A stretch of 46,518 nucleotides of DNA, from positions 1-46,518 of the forward strand of contig JBGPYB010000014.1 of assembly GCA_041493035.1 (NCBI GenBank), given 5' to 3'. Under the pieces are notes generated by a model. The model saw nothing but the letters and a program-made list of their open reading frames with translations. It ran no database searches and was not told the origin of the DNA. The position numbers were made by a program, and so were the translations under genes. Source of the stretch: JBGPYB01 sp041493035 (lineage in GTDB: Bacteria; Acidobacteriota; Vicinamibacteria; Fen-336). Position 1 is the first letter of the stretch. Every line of letters begins with the position of its first letter. Shown piece after piece: positions 17,231 to 26,122 of this stretch.

Positions 17231-19776
17231 GGCGCGATCCGGATGCGATGGACCATCACCCCCAGGTCGCGCACGTCGGAGGAGCCGGGAAGGAGGTTGA
17301 CCGGTCGCCAGGCGGCCACGTCGAGACGCAGAACCGGGGGTCCCGGCGGGAGCGGGCTTGGAAGGCGCACGCTGTACTCCGCCCATTCGGGGCCGGCAAC
17401 GAAGGAACCGATGGATTGGCCTGAGAGTGACGCTGCCACGAGGGGAGCCTTCGCCGTCTCGGGGCGCTTTCCCGCCGAGACCGAGAGCACCACCGTTGCT
17501 CCAGGCTTTGCGCCGGGTATGTAGACCGACGCGCACGATCCGGTCCACCGGTAGGTGAGGTCGCCGCCGCCCTCTTTGTCGAAGAAGCCCGAGACCTGAA
17601 AGTCGTCGGAGGCGCCGATCACAACCTCCGGGAGGGGAGGGACCTGGAGGTCCTCCGGCGGGACGACGCGAGAAACCGTGAAGCGAAGGGATCTCCCTTC
17701 GGGCCTTTCCGGGGCCCGTCCGTAGGTGCGTTCCCACTCGACCGTGCCGAAGAAGTAGTCCGCCACGTGTTGCAGGAAAATCCCGCACAGGTCAGTCCGA
17801 TACGTGTGGACAAAGTAGATGTTGCGATAGCGCGAACGCCACGCCCCGATCAGGTGCTGGAGCCGTTCCGGGTCGGGGTTGAATCGGGCCAGCTCCACGA
17901 TCTTGACGCCGTGAATCGCCCAAAGGGGCAGCGAGAGAAGGTGGACGCTTTGGATCTGCTCGAAGATCACGATGTCGTCGGGACCGAAACGCCGCGCGAC
18001 GTCATCCACGAAGCGCACGGAGCCGCGCCAGTCCACGTGACGCGCAACCGGGACGGTCTGTCGCAAGAAGGAGATAGCCAGGAAAAGGGAAAGGGCCCCC
18101 GCAGCCACCTTTCCCGTCAGTCCGCGGGCAGCGAGGCGTATCAGCGCAAGTGCGACGAAGGCCAGGAGAAAAGGAAGGATGACGGGCACGAAACGCCGCA
18201 GCGCGAAGAAGTAGTCGGCGTAGACGCGGATCTTGTAGAAGTAGAAGCCCGAGAAGGTGAGGACCAGAAGGACGGGGAACAGATAGCGCGATCGCCAATC
18301 ACGGATCGCCATGAGCAGACCGAGCACGCCCGCGGCGAGACCTACGGGTGTCACGAACCAGCCGAGGCGGAAGAACGCCGCGGCATCGTGGGCCGCAAGC
18401 CGGCGAAAGCCGAGGGCGAGTAGCCAGCCTGTGTGGGCCAGTGCATCGCCCTTGTTGTTCCCGTCACCGCCAGCCCAGGCCGAGAGCCAAGGGCGCAGGA
18501 AATAGGCGTAGACGGACAGTGTCGCGATCAAGGCGATGGCGGCTTTCTGTACCGAGTGCCCGTGAGCTTCCAACGCCCGGACGAGGCGCGGCCCCAACCG
18601 ACCGGCCGCAACCACGGCACCCGCGCTCACGAGCGTTGCGAGAAGCCAGACTGCCGTCGGCTGCTTCCAGTAGGGGCGTGTCGCGATGTCCAGGAGGTAC
18701 TTCCGCGACCAGAAGGCAGCGTGAACACCGGCATGGGCCACAAGGAGGCCGTAGGGAACAAGGAGCGCGGCCGCCGAGCGCCAAGGGAGATCGGCGTGAG
18801 CCCGGCGAACGAGGAAATAGAGGCCCAGGGGGACGATGATCAGGATGCTGTCGATCCTCACCAGGAGAGAGAGTCCGAGGGCTCCACCCGCGAGAAGACC
18901 GAAGAGGGCGCCGTCGTCCTCCCGCTCCCAATGGGAGAACGCGAGGAGTCCCAGGAAGATCAGGAATTGTGAAACGGGCTCGGAGACCGGATAGCGGGCG
19001 AACCAGACCTGGATGACGTTGAGAGAAAGAAGGCCGGCGCCAAGGAATGACGGAACGGGCCCCAGGATCCGGCGAAACGCGAAGAACACACCGAGGGTTC
19101 CGAGGACGCCGAATATCGTCGGCGTCGCCAAGGCACCCTTGGCGCCCATCGCCTGGAAGAGGTAAGCGCCGAAAGCGGGGAAGAGGTGAAAGAACTCGGG
19201 GAAGACCCGGGCCGTGTCGGGTCGTTCGAGGGGGAAGCCCATGAAGCGTCCCCATGAGAAATCAGGGTTCCCGGGATGGCGGTAGAAGAGTTCCATGTCT
19301 TCCTTCGGGATCGACTGCACCACCGGGTCAACGTACACGATCCCACCGGTGCGGGCGATGAGACCCATGGCTGCAACGTACGTACCGGGATCTCGCCCGC
19401 CCACGAGGTACTCGCTGGGGCGAGCTTGAAAAGCCAGAGCGGCCAGCAAGATCGCTGTCGCCGGGAGAACCTCGGTCCACCGTCGTGGGAGCGATAGGGG
19501 CCACGAGAGGCGACGGCGCCACAGGAGCCCCACGATCCCACTGCCGAGAGCGAGGAAGGCGGCTGCGGCCAGAAGAGAGAAGCGTCCCGCCTCGGCGAGG
19601 GCGAGGGCCAACCAGGCCGAGGTGGCCACACTCACCGAAACGACGAGGTAGAGGGCTTCGTCGGTCGGCAGCCGCTCACGATAGCGCCGGCCGAGGAGCG
19701 CCACGAAGACGGAGCCCGGGACGAAGAAGAGGACGATGCCTGCGACCGCCGCAGGAAGCGCCGGTACCAAGTTCAC
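17227..19776 (-). CDS. Large multi-spanning GT-C-like membrane protein
   Basis: An 849-residue inner-membrane protein with roughly a dozen hydrophobic helices in residues 1-570 and a soluble C-terminal region of about 280 residues rich in beta strands. The first exoplasmic loop carries GGRDPGTYVAA, resembling the DxD-like acidic loop of GT-C (ArnT/PMT-type) enzymes that use polyprenyl-phosphate sugars. A transferase acting on the periplasmic face is the likely role. It starts with a GTG overlapping the DegT stop and ends overlapping the GT4 start. No close named family is certain, so a non-catalytic membrane protein remains possible. Confidence 0.75.
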   Translation of the reverse strand: MNLVPALPAAVAGIVLFFVPGSVFVALLGRRYRERLPTDEALYLVVSVSVATSAWLALALAEAGRFSLLAAAAFLALGSGIVGLLWRRRLSWPLSLPRRWTEVLPATAILLAALAFQARPSEYLVGGRDPGTYVAAMGLIARTGGIVYVDPVVQSIPKEDMELFYRHPGNPDFSWGRFMGFPLERPDTARVFPEFFHLFPAFGAYLFQAMGAKGALATPTIFGVLGTLGVFFAFRRILGPVPSFLGAGLLSLNVIQVWFARYPVSEPVSQFLIFLGLLAFSHWEREDDGALFGLLAGGALGLSLLVRIDSILIIVPLGLYFLVRRAHADLPWRSAAALLVPYGLLVAHAGVHAAFWSRKYLLDIATRPYWKQPTAVWLLATLVSAGAVVAAGRLGPRLVRALEAHGHSVQKAAIALIATLSVYAYFLRPWLSAWAGGDGNNKGDALAHTGWLLALGFRRLAAHDAAAFFRLGWFVTPVGLAAGVLGLLMAIRDWRSRYLFPVLLVLTFSGFYFYKIRVYADYFFALRRFVPVILPFLLAFVALALIRLAARGLTGKVAAGALSLFLAISFLRQTVPVARHVDWRGSVRFVDDVARRFGPDDIVIFEQIQSVHLLSLPLWAIHGVKIVELARFNPDPERLQHLIGAWRSRYRNIYFVHTYRTDLCGIFLQHVADYFFGTVEWERTYGRAPERPEGRSLRFTVSRVVPPEDLQVPPLPEVVIGASDDFQVSGFFDKEGGGDLTYRWTGSCASVYIPGAKPGATVVLSVSAGKRPETAKAPLVAASLSGQSIGSFVAGPEWAEYSVRLPSPLPPGPPVLRLDVAAWRPVNLLPGSSDVRDLGVMVHRIRIAP

Positions 19777-20888
19777 GCCCGGAGCGATCGCAGAACCTCC
19801 GAGACGGCCGTCGTTACGGCTTCGATCTGAACGTCGGTCAGTTCGGGGTAGAGGGGAAGGGAGAGGATCTCCCGCGAAGCCTTCTCGACGACAGGCAGAT
19901 CGCCCAGCTTCCCTCCCAGCGGCGCGAAGGCCGGCTGGAGGTGGAGCGGGATCGGATAGTGAATGAGGGTACCGACGCCTTTCTCCTTGAGAGCCGCCAT
20001 CAGAGCGTCGCGCTTCTCATGGCGCACCACGAAGAGGTGGCGGACGGCTCGCGCATAGGGCTGTTCCCGCGGCAGACCGAGGCCTCTGCCTTCTAGAGCC
20101 GTCAGGTACTTCTCCGCTATGGCCCGCCGCCTTTCCGTCCACGCGGGGAGGTGCCGCAGCTTCGTGCGGAGGATCGCGGCCTGAAGCTCGTCGAGGCGGC
20201 TGTTAACGCCCGAGACCTCGTGGCGGTAGCGGTCGCTCTGGCCGCCGTTTCTCAACTGGCGCAGCCGGACCGCGAGGCCGGCGTCGTTCGTGAGAATGGC
20301 GCCGCCGTCGCCGAAGGCACCGAGGTTCTTCGTGGGATAGAAGGAGAGCGAGCCCGCCACTCCCACAGAGCCGACGGGACGCCCCTTGTAGGACGCCCCG
20401 TGGGCCTGGCAGGCGTCTTCGACCAATGGGATCGCGCGGCGTCGGGCGATGTCGAGGAGAGGGTCCAGGTCGGCAGGGTGGCCGTAGAGGTGCACGGGAA
20501 GAAGCGCCTTCGTCCGCGCCGTGCAGGCCCGCTCGACGGCTTCGGGAGAAACGTTCAGGGTCTCGGGATCGAGATCCGCGAAGACGGGCCGAGCGCCGGC
20601 ACGGTGGACGGCGAGCGCCGTGAAGGCCGCTGAAAGAGGGGATGTGACGACCTCGTCTCCGTGCCCGACTCCCAGGGCCTCGAGGATCAGTTGGATCGCC
20701 TCGGTGCCGTTGGCGACGCCGACAGCGTCGCTGGTGCCGAGAGCCGCGGCCAACTCGCGTTCGAAGGCCTCTCCCTCGGGGCCCAGCACGAACCATCCCG
20801 AGTCGAGAACCCGCGCCACCGCCGCATCGATCTCGCCGCGGAGTGCGGCCACGTGAGCCTTGAAGTCGACGAACGGCACTCCGCTCAC
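19773..20888 (-). CDS. DegT/DnrJ/EryC1/StrS sugar aminotransferase
   Basis: A 371-residue PLP enzyme that probably transaminates a nucleotide-linked keto sugar. Visible motifs are VPFVDFKAH at the start, VANGTEAIQLIL (58-69) for phosphate binding, PLVEDACQAHGA with D158, and the PLP lysine K187 in FYPTKNLGAFGDGG. The start is a GTG overlapping the upstream stop, because the family start PFVDF lies just after it. Its partner is the SDR upstream: a dehydratase/epimerase followed by an aminotransferase is a classic amino-sugar pair. Which amino sugar is made cannot be told. Confidence 0.94.
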   Translation of the reverse strand: MSGVPFVDFKAHVAALRGEIDAAVARVLDSGWFVLGPEGEAFERELAAALGTSDAVGVANGTEAIQLILEALGVGHGDEVVTSPLSAAFTALAVHRAGARPVFADLDPETLNVSPEAVERACTARTKALLPVHLYGHPADLDPLLDIARRRAIPLVEDACQAHGASYKGRPVGSVGVAGSLSFYPTKNLGAFGDGGAILTNDAGLAVRLRQLRNGGQSDRYRHEVSGVNSRLDELQAAILRTKLRHLPAWTERRRAIAEKYLTALEGRGLGLPREQPYARAVRHLFVVRHEKRDALMAALKEKGVGTLIHYPIPLHLQPAFAPLGGKLGDLPVVEKASREILSLPLYPELTDVQIEAVTTAVSEVLRSLRA

Positions 20889-21874
20889 AAGTAGCGCTCC
20901 TTGTAGCGGCCGTAATAGTCGAGGGTCCGCGACAGCCCTTCCTGAAGCGCGATGGCGGGCCGCCACCCGAGGGTTTCCCGGATCTTCGTCGCGTCGGAGT
21001 AGAAATCGCCGATGTCGATCCGCTTCCGCTCGGGCGGGAACGGGACGACCGTGTACGAGCCGCGTCCCACGATGGCGATCATGCGCTCGGCCAGGTGCAA
21101 GAGGGAGACCGGCTCCGACCCTCCGAGGTTGAACACTTGACCGTCGGCTTTTTCACTGGCTCCTGCGCGTAGAAAGGCGTCGACCACGTCGTCGACGTAA
21201 TCGAAGTCGCGCCGCTGCGTGCCGTCGCCGAAGATCTGGATCTCCTCGCCAAGGGTCGCATTGCGGATGAACCAGCCGATGAACCCCTGGCGACTGTGGC
21301 GGATGAGCTGGCGCGGTCCGTAGCTGTTGGTGAGGCGCAGGGAACTCGCGCGGATGCCGTAAACCGAGTGATAGACGAGGTGGTAGAGCTCGCCAGAGAT
21401 CTTGTTGATGCCGTTGACGTCGGTGGGCTGAAGCGGATGGCTCTCGTCGGCCGGGAGGTGCTGGGGCTTGCCGTAGATCTGGCGCGTCCCCGCGTAGACG
21501 ATCTTGATCTCGGGGTTGTTCTTGCGAACGGCCTCGAGGATCCAGAGTTGGCTCCGGCAGTTGATCTCGAGGTCGGTGAAAGGGTCGGTCATTGAGTCGA
21601 TGTGGCTGACTTGTCCCGCCAGGTTGAAGAGAACGTCCTGCCCGCGGACCAGGTACTCCATGGCATGGCCCCGTACGTCCGCGATGTTGATGCGGACCCG
21701 ATCCTCGTAGCCGTCGAGGTTGAACAGGTTTCCGCCGTAGTCGGGGAGGAGGCTGTCGACCGCCAGCACGTGGGCCCCCAGATCGGCGAGCGTGCGGCAG
21801 AGGTTCGAGCCGATGAAGCCGAGGCCGCCGGTCACGAGGACCTTGCGCCCACGGTAGAACTCCCGGTGGTCCAT
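20885..21874 (-). CDS. NAD-dependent sugar-nucleotide epimerase/dehydratase (SDR), atypical active site
   Basis: A 329-residue extended SDR with the NAD loop GGLGFIG (16-22), the AGTRQIYG strand (128-135) and the substrate-domain signature RRDFDYVDDVVDAF. In the catalytic Y-x3-K motif the tyrosine is asparagine: N154 to K158 in VNGINKISGE. I believe related sequences share this NGINK form, so it may mark a subfamily rather than a damaged gene. The ATG overlaps the upstream stop by one base (TGATG), and the GTG of the aminotransferase overlaps its stop. It probably supplies a modified nucleotide sugar to this cluster. Confidence 0.88.
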   Translation of the reverse strand: MDHREFYRGRKVLVTGGLGFIGSNLCRTLADLGAHVLAVDSLLPDYGGNLFNLDGYEDRVRINIADVRGHAMEYLVRGQDVLFNLAGQVSHIDSMTDPFTDLEINCRSQLWILEAVRKNNPEIKIVYAGTRQIYGKPQHLPADESHPLQPTDVNGINKISGELYHLVYHSVYGIRASSLRLTNSYGPRQLIRHSRQGFIGWFIRNATLGEEIQIFGDGTQRRDFDYVDDVVDAFLRAGASEKADGQVFNLGGSEPVSLLHLAERMIAIVGRGSYTVVPFPPERKRIDIGDFYSDATKIRETLGWRPAIALQEGLSRTLDYYGRYKERYL

Positions 21875-22605
21875 CAAGGTGCCTTGCCCTCAGGCGGCAA
21901 CAGGTGCTCCTTGCGCACGACCAGGTCGAACCAGAGACGCGCCAGATCCACGAGGGTCCGGCCCACCCGTGGGAGGTTGAAGAACTGGCTCTTTCCGTAC
22001 GAGCGATGGAAGTGGTGGACCGGCACTTCCGCGATGCGGAAGCCGTGGTCCTGGACCTTCTTCATGAGCTCGACGCAGATCACCCCCGACGAGCGCGTGA
22101 GGACCACCTTGCCAAAGACGTCGCGTCGCATGAGACGGAAGTCGCAGTCCACGTCCCGGAGACGCAGGCCGAAGGCGGTCCTCACGAACCAGTGATAGAC
22201 GCGCCCGATGAAGATACGGTGGAGGGGGTCCGAGCGCCAGATCTTGTAGCCGTTGACGAAGTCGATGTCCGAAGAAAAGGCGTCCCAGAGTTTCGACAGC
22301 TCCCTCGGATCGTACTGGGCGTCCCCGTCGGTGTAAAAGACCAGATCCTTTGACGCCGTCTCGAAGCCCGTTCGGAGAGCGCCTCCGTACCCGCGGTTCT
22401 TGGCGTGGTGCACCACCTTGAGCCACGAGAAATGGCGCGCCATCTCGTCCAGAAGAGCCCCCGTGTGGTCGGGGCTTCCGTCGTCCACCACGATCACCTC
22501 GTAATCGTCGGTCAAATTCCGCGCCGTCATGTGAGCCACGATCGCCAGGCTCGCGATGGTGCCAGCGTCGTTGTAGGCGGGGAAGAAGATCGAGAGGCTG
22601 GGCAT
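21874..22605 (-). CDS. GT2 glycosyltransferase (DPM/ArnC-like, soluble)
   Basis: A 243-residue GT-A enzyme with SIFFPAYNDAG at the start, DDGSPD (41-46) and the metal-binding DGDAQYDP (93-100). It resembles dolichyl/undecaprenyl-phosphate sugar transferases but lacks the C-terminal membrane helices. It may make the polyprenyl-phosphate sugar used by the GT-C-like protein downstream; that is inference. The ATG chosen opens on the first strand, and the long open frame upstream is GC-rich noise without conserved motifs. It follows the YfhO-like gene after 65 bp and overlaps the SDR start. Confidence 0.92.
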   Translation of the reverse strand: MPSLSIFFPAYNDAGTIASLAIVAHMTARNLTDDYEVIVVDDGSPDHTGALLDEMARHFSWLKVVHHAKNRGYGGALRTGFETASKDLVFYTDGDAQYDPRELSKLWDAFSSDIDFVNGYKIWRSDPLHRIFIGRVYHWFVRTAFGLRLRDVDCDFRLMRRDVFGKVVLTRSSGVICVELMKKVQDHGFRIAEVPVHHFHRSYGKSQFFNLPRVGRTLVDLARLWFDLVVRKEHLLPPEGKAP

Positions 22606-22670
22606 GGTTTCTGGCGCCCCACGCGGTCGCGCGGGCAAAGCCGGACCGTAACACGCGCCGTCTTTCAGGG

Positions 22671-25274
22671 TCAAATGCGGGCGAAGGCCAGGAGAGCCGC
22701 GCCGCAGGCCGCCAGGAGCGCTCCCGCTACGAGGCCGCGCGCGCGGTGCAATAGCTCCACGCGGTGGATTCCCGCGGGGAGGATGACGCCCATGCGGGCG
22801 TGCTCGACTCGGAGTAGCGACGCCGGGCGGCCGTCGAGGCGGGCCGACCACCCCTGCTCCCATGTCTCTGCCACGACGAGGAGACCGGGTCCCTCGGCCC
22901 GCGCGTCGAGACGGCCCGCCCCGCGCTCCACGACCTCGGCGCGCGACGCTCGTGCGCCTTCGGGAACCACGGCACCGCGAGCATCCGAGACTGTCGCGAG
23001 GGCCTCGTGGGACAAATCGATCCCGAGAGACGTGGCATCGCGGAGCCCCGAAAGCACGGCATCGTCGTCGGGGAGCAGTCGGAGCCGCTCGACCACGCGC
23101 CCGAGCCCCGTGCTCCTCGGAAGCTCGAAGAGCCGCACCGACGGAGTCGCTGCGGCTTCTCGAAAGTGTCCCGAGTCACTCACGAAGGCCGCGGGAAGTC
23201 CGAGGGGCGTCGCGCTGCCTGCGACCCTGTCGAAGAGAGCCAACCGGCCGAGGGTGAGGATGCCTGGTCCCGCGACCCGCACGATCCTCAGTCCGTCGAC
23301 CCTGTACCGGCCAGGGAGGCGCAGCGTCGTGTGATAGCGGTGTCCCGCGAAGCCTCCGCCGGGACCGGGGAAGCTCTCGAGAATGGGTGCCAGGCCATGA
23401 GCCACGAGCGGTCGCACGTCCCGTCGGTCGTGAGCCCACTCGGCCGTATCAATGCCGGCGCGGAGCGGAAGCTCGACCTCCTGGCCCGTGGCCAGGCGCA
23501 CCTGGACGCGCGCCACCGTCTCGCCTTGCGGAATGACGGTGGCATCGGAGAGCGAGGACGCGATGCGCACTTCGGTGGCGGCGACGAGCGGGAGGGGGAA
23601 GAAACGCGCCTCACGGGGAGCGATCCGCAGATCCAGGGTGTCGCCGAAGCCAGAGCGATCCGCGGCTGTGGTGAGCGCCGAAGCCGGAACCTGCACCCAC
23701 CTCACACCGCTCGCTTCGAGTCGTGTCGCGTCGCTGCGGAAGAAGACGCCCGGCAACGTACCCCAGGCGGTCATGCCGTCGTAGAGCGCTCGCCCGCGCA
23801 CCGACGCCATCGGATCGTAGCCCCCGGCGACCACGCGATCTCGGGTCATCCCGGCGTTGCCGAAAGCCAAGTCCGCGGCTTCGCGGTGTGGCCACTCGCG
23901 CACGAGGGTCAGGATCCGCTCGCCTCGCCGCGGAAGGGCGCGGTCGATGGCCTGGCTCGTGGGGGTCCCACGCTCGATTTCGCTGCGCCGCGGAGCGTCG
24001 GCCCAGACGCCGCGGCCCTGGGGCTGGAGCAGGAAGGACACCGTCAGCGGAAGGAGCCAGAGCCCCGCCTTCAGCGGATCGGGCGAAGGCGCGAGGGAGA
24101 AATACAGGATCAGGGCCAGCGCCAGAACGCCGACGGCGCCGGCCAACGTCTGGGGAAGAGGGCCGAGGGTCGCTGCCGCGACCGAGAGGGCCGCCGCGGA
24201 GCAAAGGGCGGCGAAGAGGAAGTAGCCGCGGAGGCGCCGGCCGCGAGCATCGCGTCGCGCTTTCCATTGCGCCGAGAGAGAGAGACCCGCGAGAAGCGCG
24301 AGGGTCAAATCGAAGACGAGACCCAAGGCTCCTGGCGCCGCGAGAGGCCCGCGTCCCCACTGGAGGCCAAGGCAGAAAAGAAGCGCCGCTCCCGAAACGA
24401 GGAGCGAAGCGTCGGTCACGAGCAGCGGCATAGCGGCGAGAGCCAAGGAGGGCGCGGGGGTGTGGGAGACGTATCGAAGGACCAGGCCCGTGAGGCCCGG
24501 AAGGACCGGTTCACCCGTGTGGGCCATGCCCGTAAAGGAACGTCCCGCGTCCCGAACGGCGAGCAGCGTGGGAAGGATCTGAGGCGCCGCCAGGAGGCCT
24601 GCGCACAGGATGGCGATGGCCGTCGCGGCGACGCGGAGTCCCGTCCCGTGGCGGGGGAAGAGATGGGCGACCAGCAGGCGCCCGCCGACGAGGGCCAGGC
24701 CCGCCCGCGAGGCCTCCGGCGAGCCTGCCAGGAAGAGCAGAGCCAGGCTCGACGCCAGCGCCGCGACACCCCGCCGGTCGTTCCGTTCCACGTGAACCTC
24801 TGCGGCGAGGAGCACGAGAGGGAGGAGCGGCGCAGCGACCACCGTGGGCGTATCACCCAGGTGGCCGACCAGGTAGGGACCGAGACCGAAGAAGAGCCCA
24901 CCCGCGTACGCGCCAATAGGTCCCGCCCCAAGGCGACGCAGCAGGACGAACGCAAGGACGCCGCTGGCGGCCAGCGATGCGAGGACGAGGATCTGGAAAG
25001 CGACGAAGGGCGGAAGGCGGGCCAGCACCCACATCGGTGGATAGAGAGCACCCGGGCGATAGGCGGCCAGGAGCGGCGTTCCCGAGAAGAGCGCAGGGTT
25101 CCACGACGGCATCTCGCCGGCGGCGTACGACCGCCAGACCGCCGCTCGGAGCGGGTAGTGGAGCGCTTCGCCGTCGCCAGGACCGAGGAGTCGTCCCTCC
25201 CACCAGGCCGGGGCCAGGGCCAGCACCGGAAGAATCGCCAGGAGGAGGAGGGCTGGGAGATCGCGCCTCGTCAC
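22671..25274 (-). CDS. YfhO-like large membrane protein
   Basis: An 867-residue inner-membrane protein. Residues 1-480 hold about twelve hydrophobic helices, the rest is mainly extracytoplasmic beta-rich sequence, and a last helix lies at about 845-865. The first loop has LGPGDGEALHYPLR followed by WNPALFSGTPLLA, typical of the YfhO/GT-C-like group. Near the C-terminus WEQGWSARLDGRPA matches the WYPGWxAxVDG-type segment common in these proteins. YfhO proteins are linked to glycosylation of lipoteichoic acid or related polymers. The start is a GTG overlapping the upstream GT2 stop (GTGA). Confidence 0.8.
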   Translation of the reverse strand: MTRRDLPALLLLAILPVLALAPAWWEGRLLGPGDGEALHYPLRAAVWRSYAAGEMPSWNPALFSGTPLLAAYRPGALYPPMWVLARLPPFVAFQILVLASLAASGVLAFVLLRRLGAGPIGAYAGGLFFGLGPYLVGHLGDTPTVVAAPLLPLVLLAAEVHVERNDRRGVAALASSLALLFLAGSPEASRAGLALVGGRLLVAHLFPRHGTGLRVAATAIAILCAGLLAAPQILPTLLAVRDAGRSFTGMAHTGEPVLPGLTGLVLRYVSHTPAPSLALAAMPLLVTDASLLVSGAALLFCLGLQWGRGPLAAPGALGLVFDLTLALLAGLSLSAQWKARRDARGRRLRGYFLFAALCSAAALSVAAATLGPLPQTLAGAVGVLALALILYFSLAPSPDPLKAGLWLLPLTVSFLLQPQGRGVWADAPRRSEIERGTPTSQAIDRALPRRGERILTLVREWPHREAADLAFGNAGMTRDRVVAGGYDPMASVRGRALYDGMTAWGTLPGVFFRSDATRLEASGVRWVQVPASALTTAADRSGFGDTLDLRIAPREARFFPLPLVAATEVRIASSLSDATVIPQGETVARVQVRLATGQEVELPLRAGIDTAEWAHDRRDVRPLVAHGLAPILESFPGPGGGFAGHRYHTTLRLPGRYRVDGLRIVRVAGPGILTLGRLALFDRVAGSATPLGLPAAFVSDSGHFREAAATPSVRLFELPRSTGLGRVVERLRLLPDDDAVLSGLRDATSLGIDLSHEALATVSDARGAVVPEGARASRAEVVERGAGRLDARAEGPGLLVVAETWEQGWSARLDGRPASLLRVEHARMGVILPAGIHRVELLHRARGLVAGALLAACGAALLAFARI

Positions 25275-26122
25275 TTCCGTTCCTGAGTCGACGCTATCTG
25301 CTCGGAGATGAGGCCAAAGAGAAGGACGACCACGGCCAGTTGTATGAGGAGGGCTGCGCCCATGGGGATCTTCCCGTGCGCTACGGCGTTCCACATGCCG
25401 TAGGTGGCGCCCAACAGAAAGGAGGCCGCGCTCACCGGGAAGAAGATCTTGAGCGGGCTGTAGAGCGTCACGATCTTGAGAATGATCAGGAGAAAGCGTG
25501 TGCCGTCTCGCAGAACGCGAATCTTGCTCGTCCCGATCCGCTGTCGCGCCGTGATGGGGACGAAGGCGACGTTCAATCCCGCCTTCAAGAAGGCGAGGCA
25601 GGAGGTCGTCGGATAGGAGAAACCGTTGGGAAGGAGATGGAGGATCCCGAGAAGCCGCTCTCGCCGCGCAGCGCGATATCCCGACGTGAGATCCGGGATC
25701 GGGCGTCCCGTGAGCCACGATGCCACGCTCTTGAAGACGCTGTTCCCCAGAGCCCGAGTCCACGTCTGGTCCCGCAAAGAGCGCGCGCCGATCACCATGT
25801 CGTGGACCCCGATGGGCTCGATGATGGCCGATGCGTCGTCGGGATCATGCTGACCGTCGGCGTCCATGAGCAGAACCACCTCTCCGGTGGCCTCGCGGAT
25901 TCCCGTCTTGACCGCTGCTCCGTTCCCCTTGTTGTACGGATGCCGCACGACTCGGGCTCCCGCGGACGAGGCGTGTTCGGCGGTCGCGTCGGTCGATCCG
26001 TCGTCCACCACCAGCACCTCGCGCCAAGCATGCCGCGCGAGGACCTTCCGTACGACCGCGCCGATCCCTTCCTCTTCGTTGTAAGCGGGGATGACGACCG
26101 AAACGTCCCGGGGCTCAGCCAC
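25271..26122 (-). CDS. GT2 glycosyltransferase with two C-terminal membrane helices
   Basis: A 283-residue GT-A enzyme: VVIPAYNEEEGI at the start, DDGSTD (40-45) and DADGQHDP (87-94). Two hydrophobic segments near residues 225-245 and 255-275 anchor it in the membrane, as in polyprenyl-phosphate mannosyl/glucosyl transferases. It starts at a GTG that overlaps the upstream GT2 by eight bases and is coupled to the YfhO-like gene. It probably charges a polyprenyl carrier with a sugar for the membrane enzymes of this operon. Confidence 0.92.
   Translation of the reverse strand: MAEPRDVSVVIPAYNEEEGIGAVVRKVLARHAWREVLVVDDGSTDATAEHASSAGARVVRHPYNKGNGAAVKTGIREATGEVVLLMDADGQHDPDDASAIIEPIGVHDMVIGARSLRDQTWTRALGNSVFKSVASWLTGRPIPDLTSGYRAARRERLLGILHLLPNGFSYPTTSCLAFLKAGLNVAFVPITARQRIGTSKIRVLRDGTRFLLIILKIVTLYSPLKIFFPVSAASFLLGATYGMWNAVAHGKIPMGAALLIQLAVVVLLFGLISEQIASTQERK

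Noticed and set aside
23007..25286. 759-codon open frame on the plus strand, opposite the YfhO-like gene
   Set aside because: Extremely Arg/Glu/Gln-rich with no domain or membrane segment; the minus strand encodes a coherent membrane protein.
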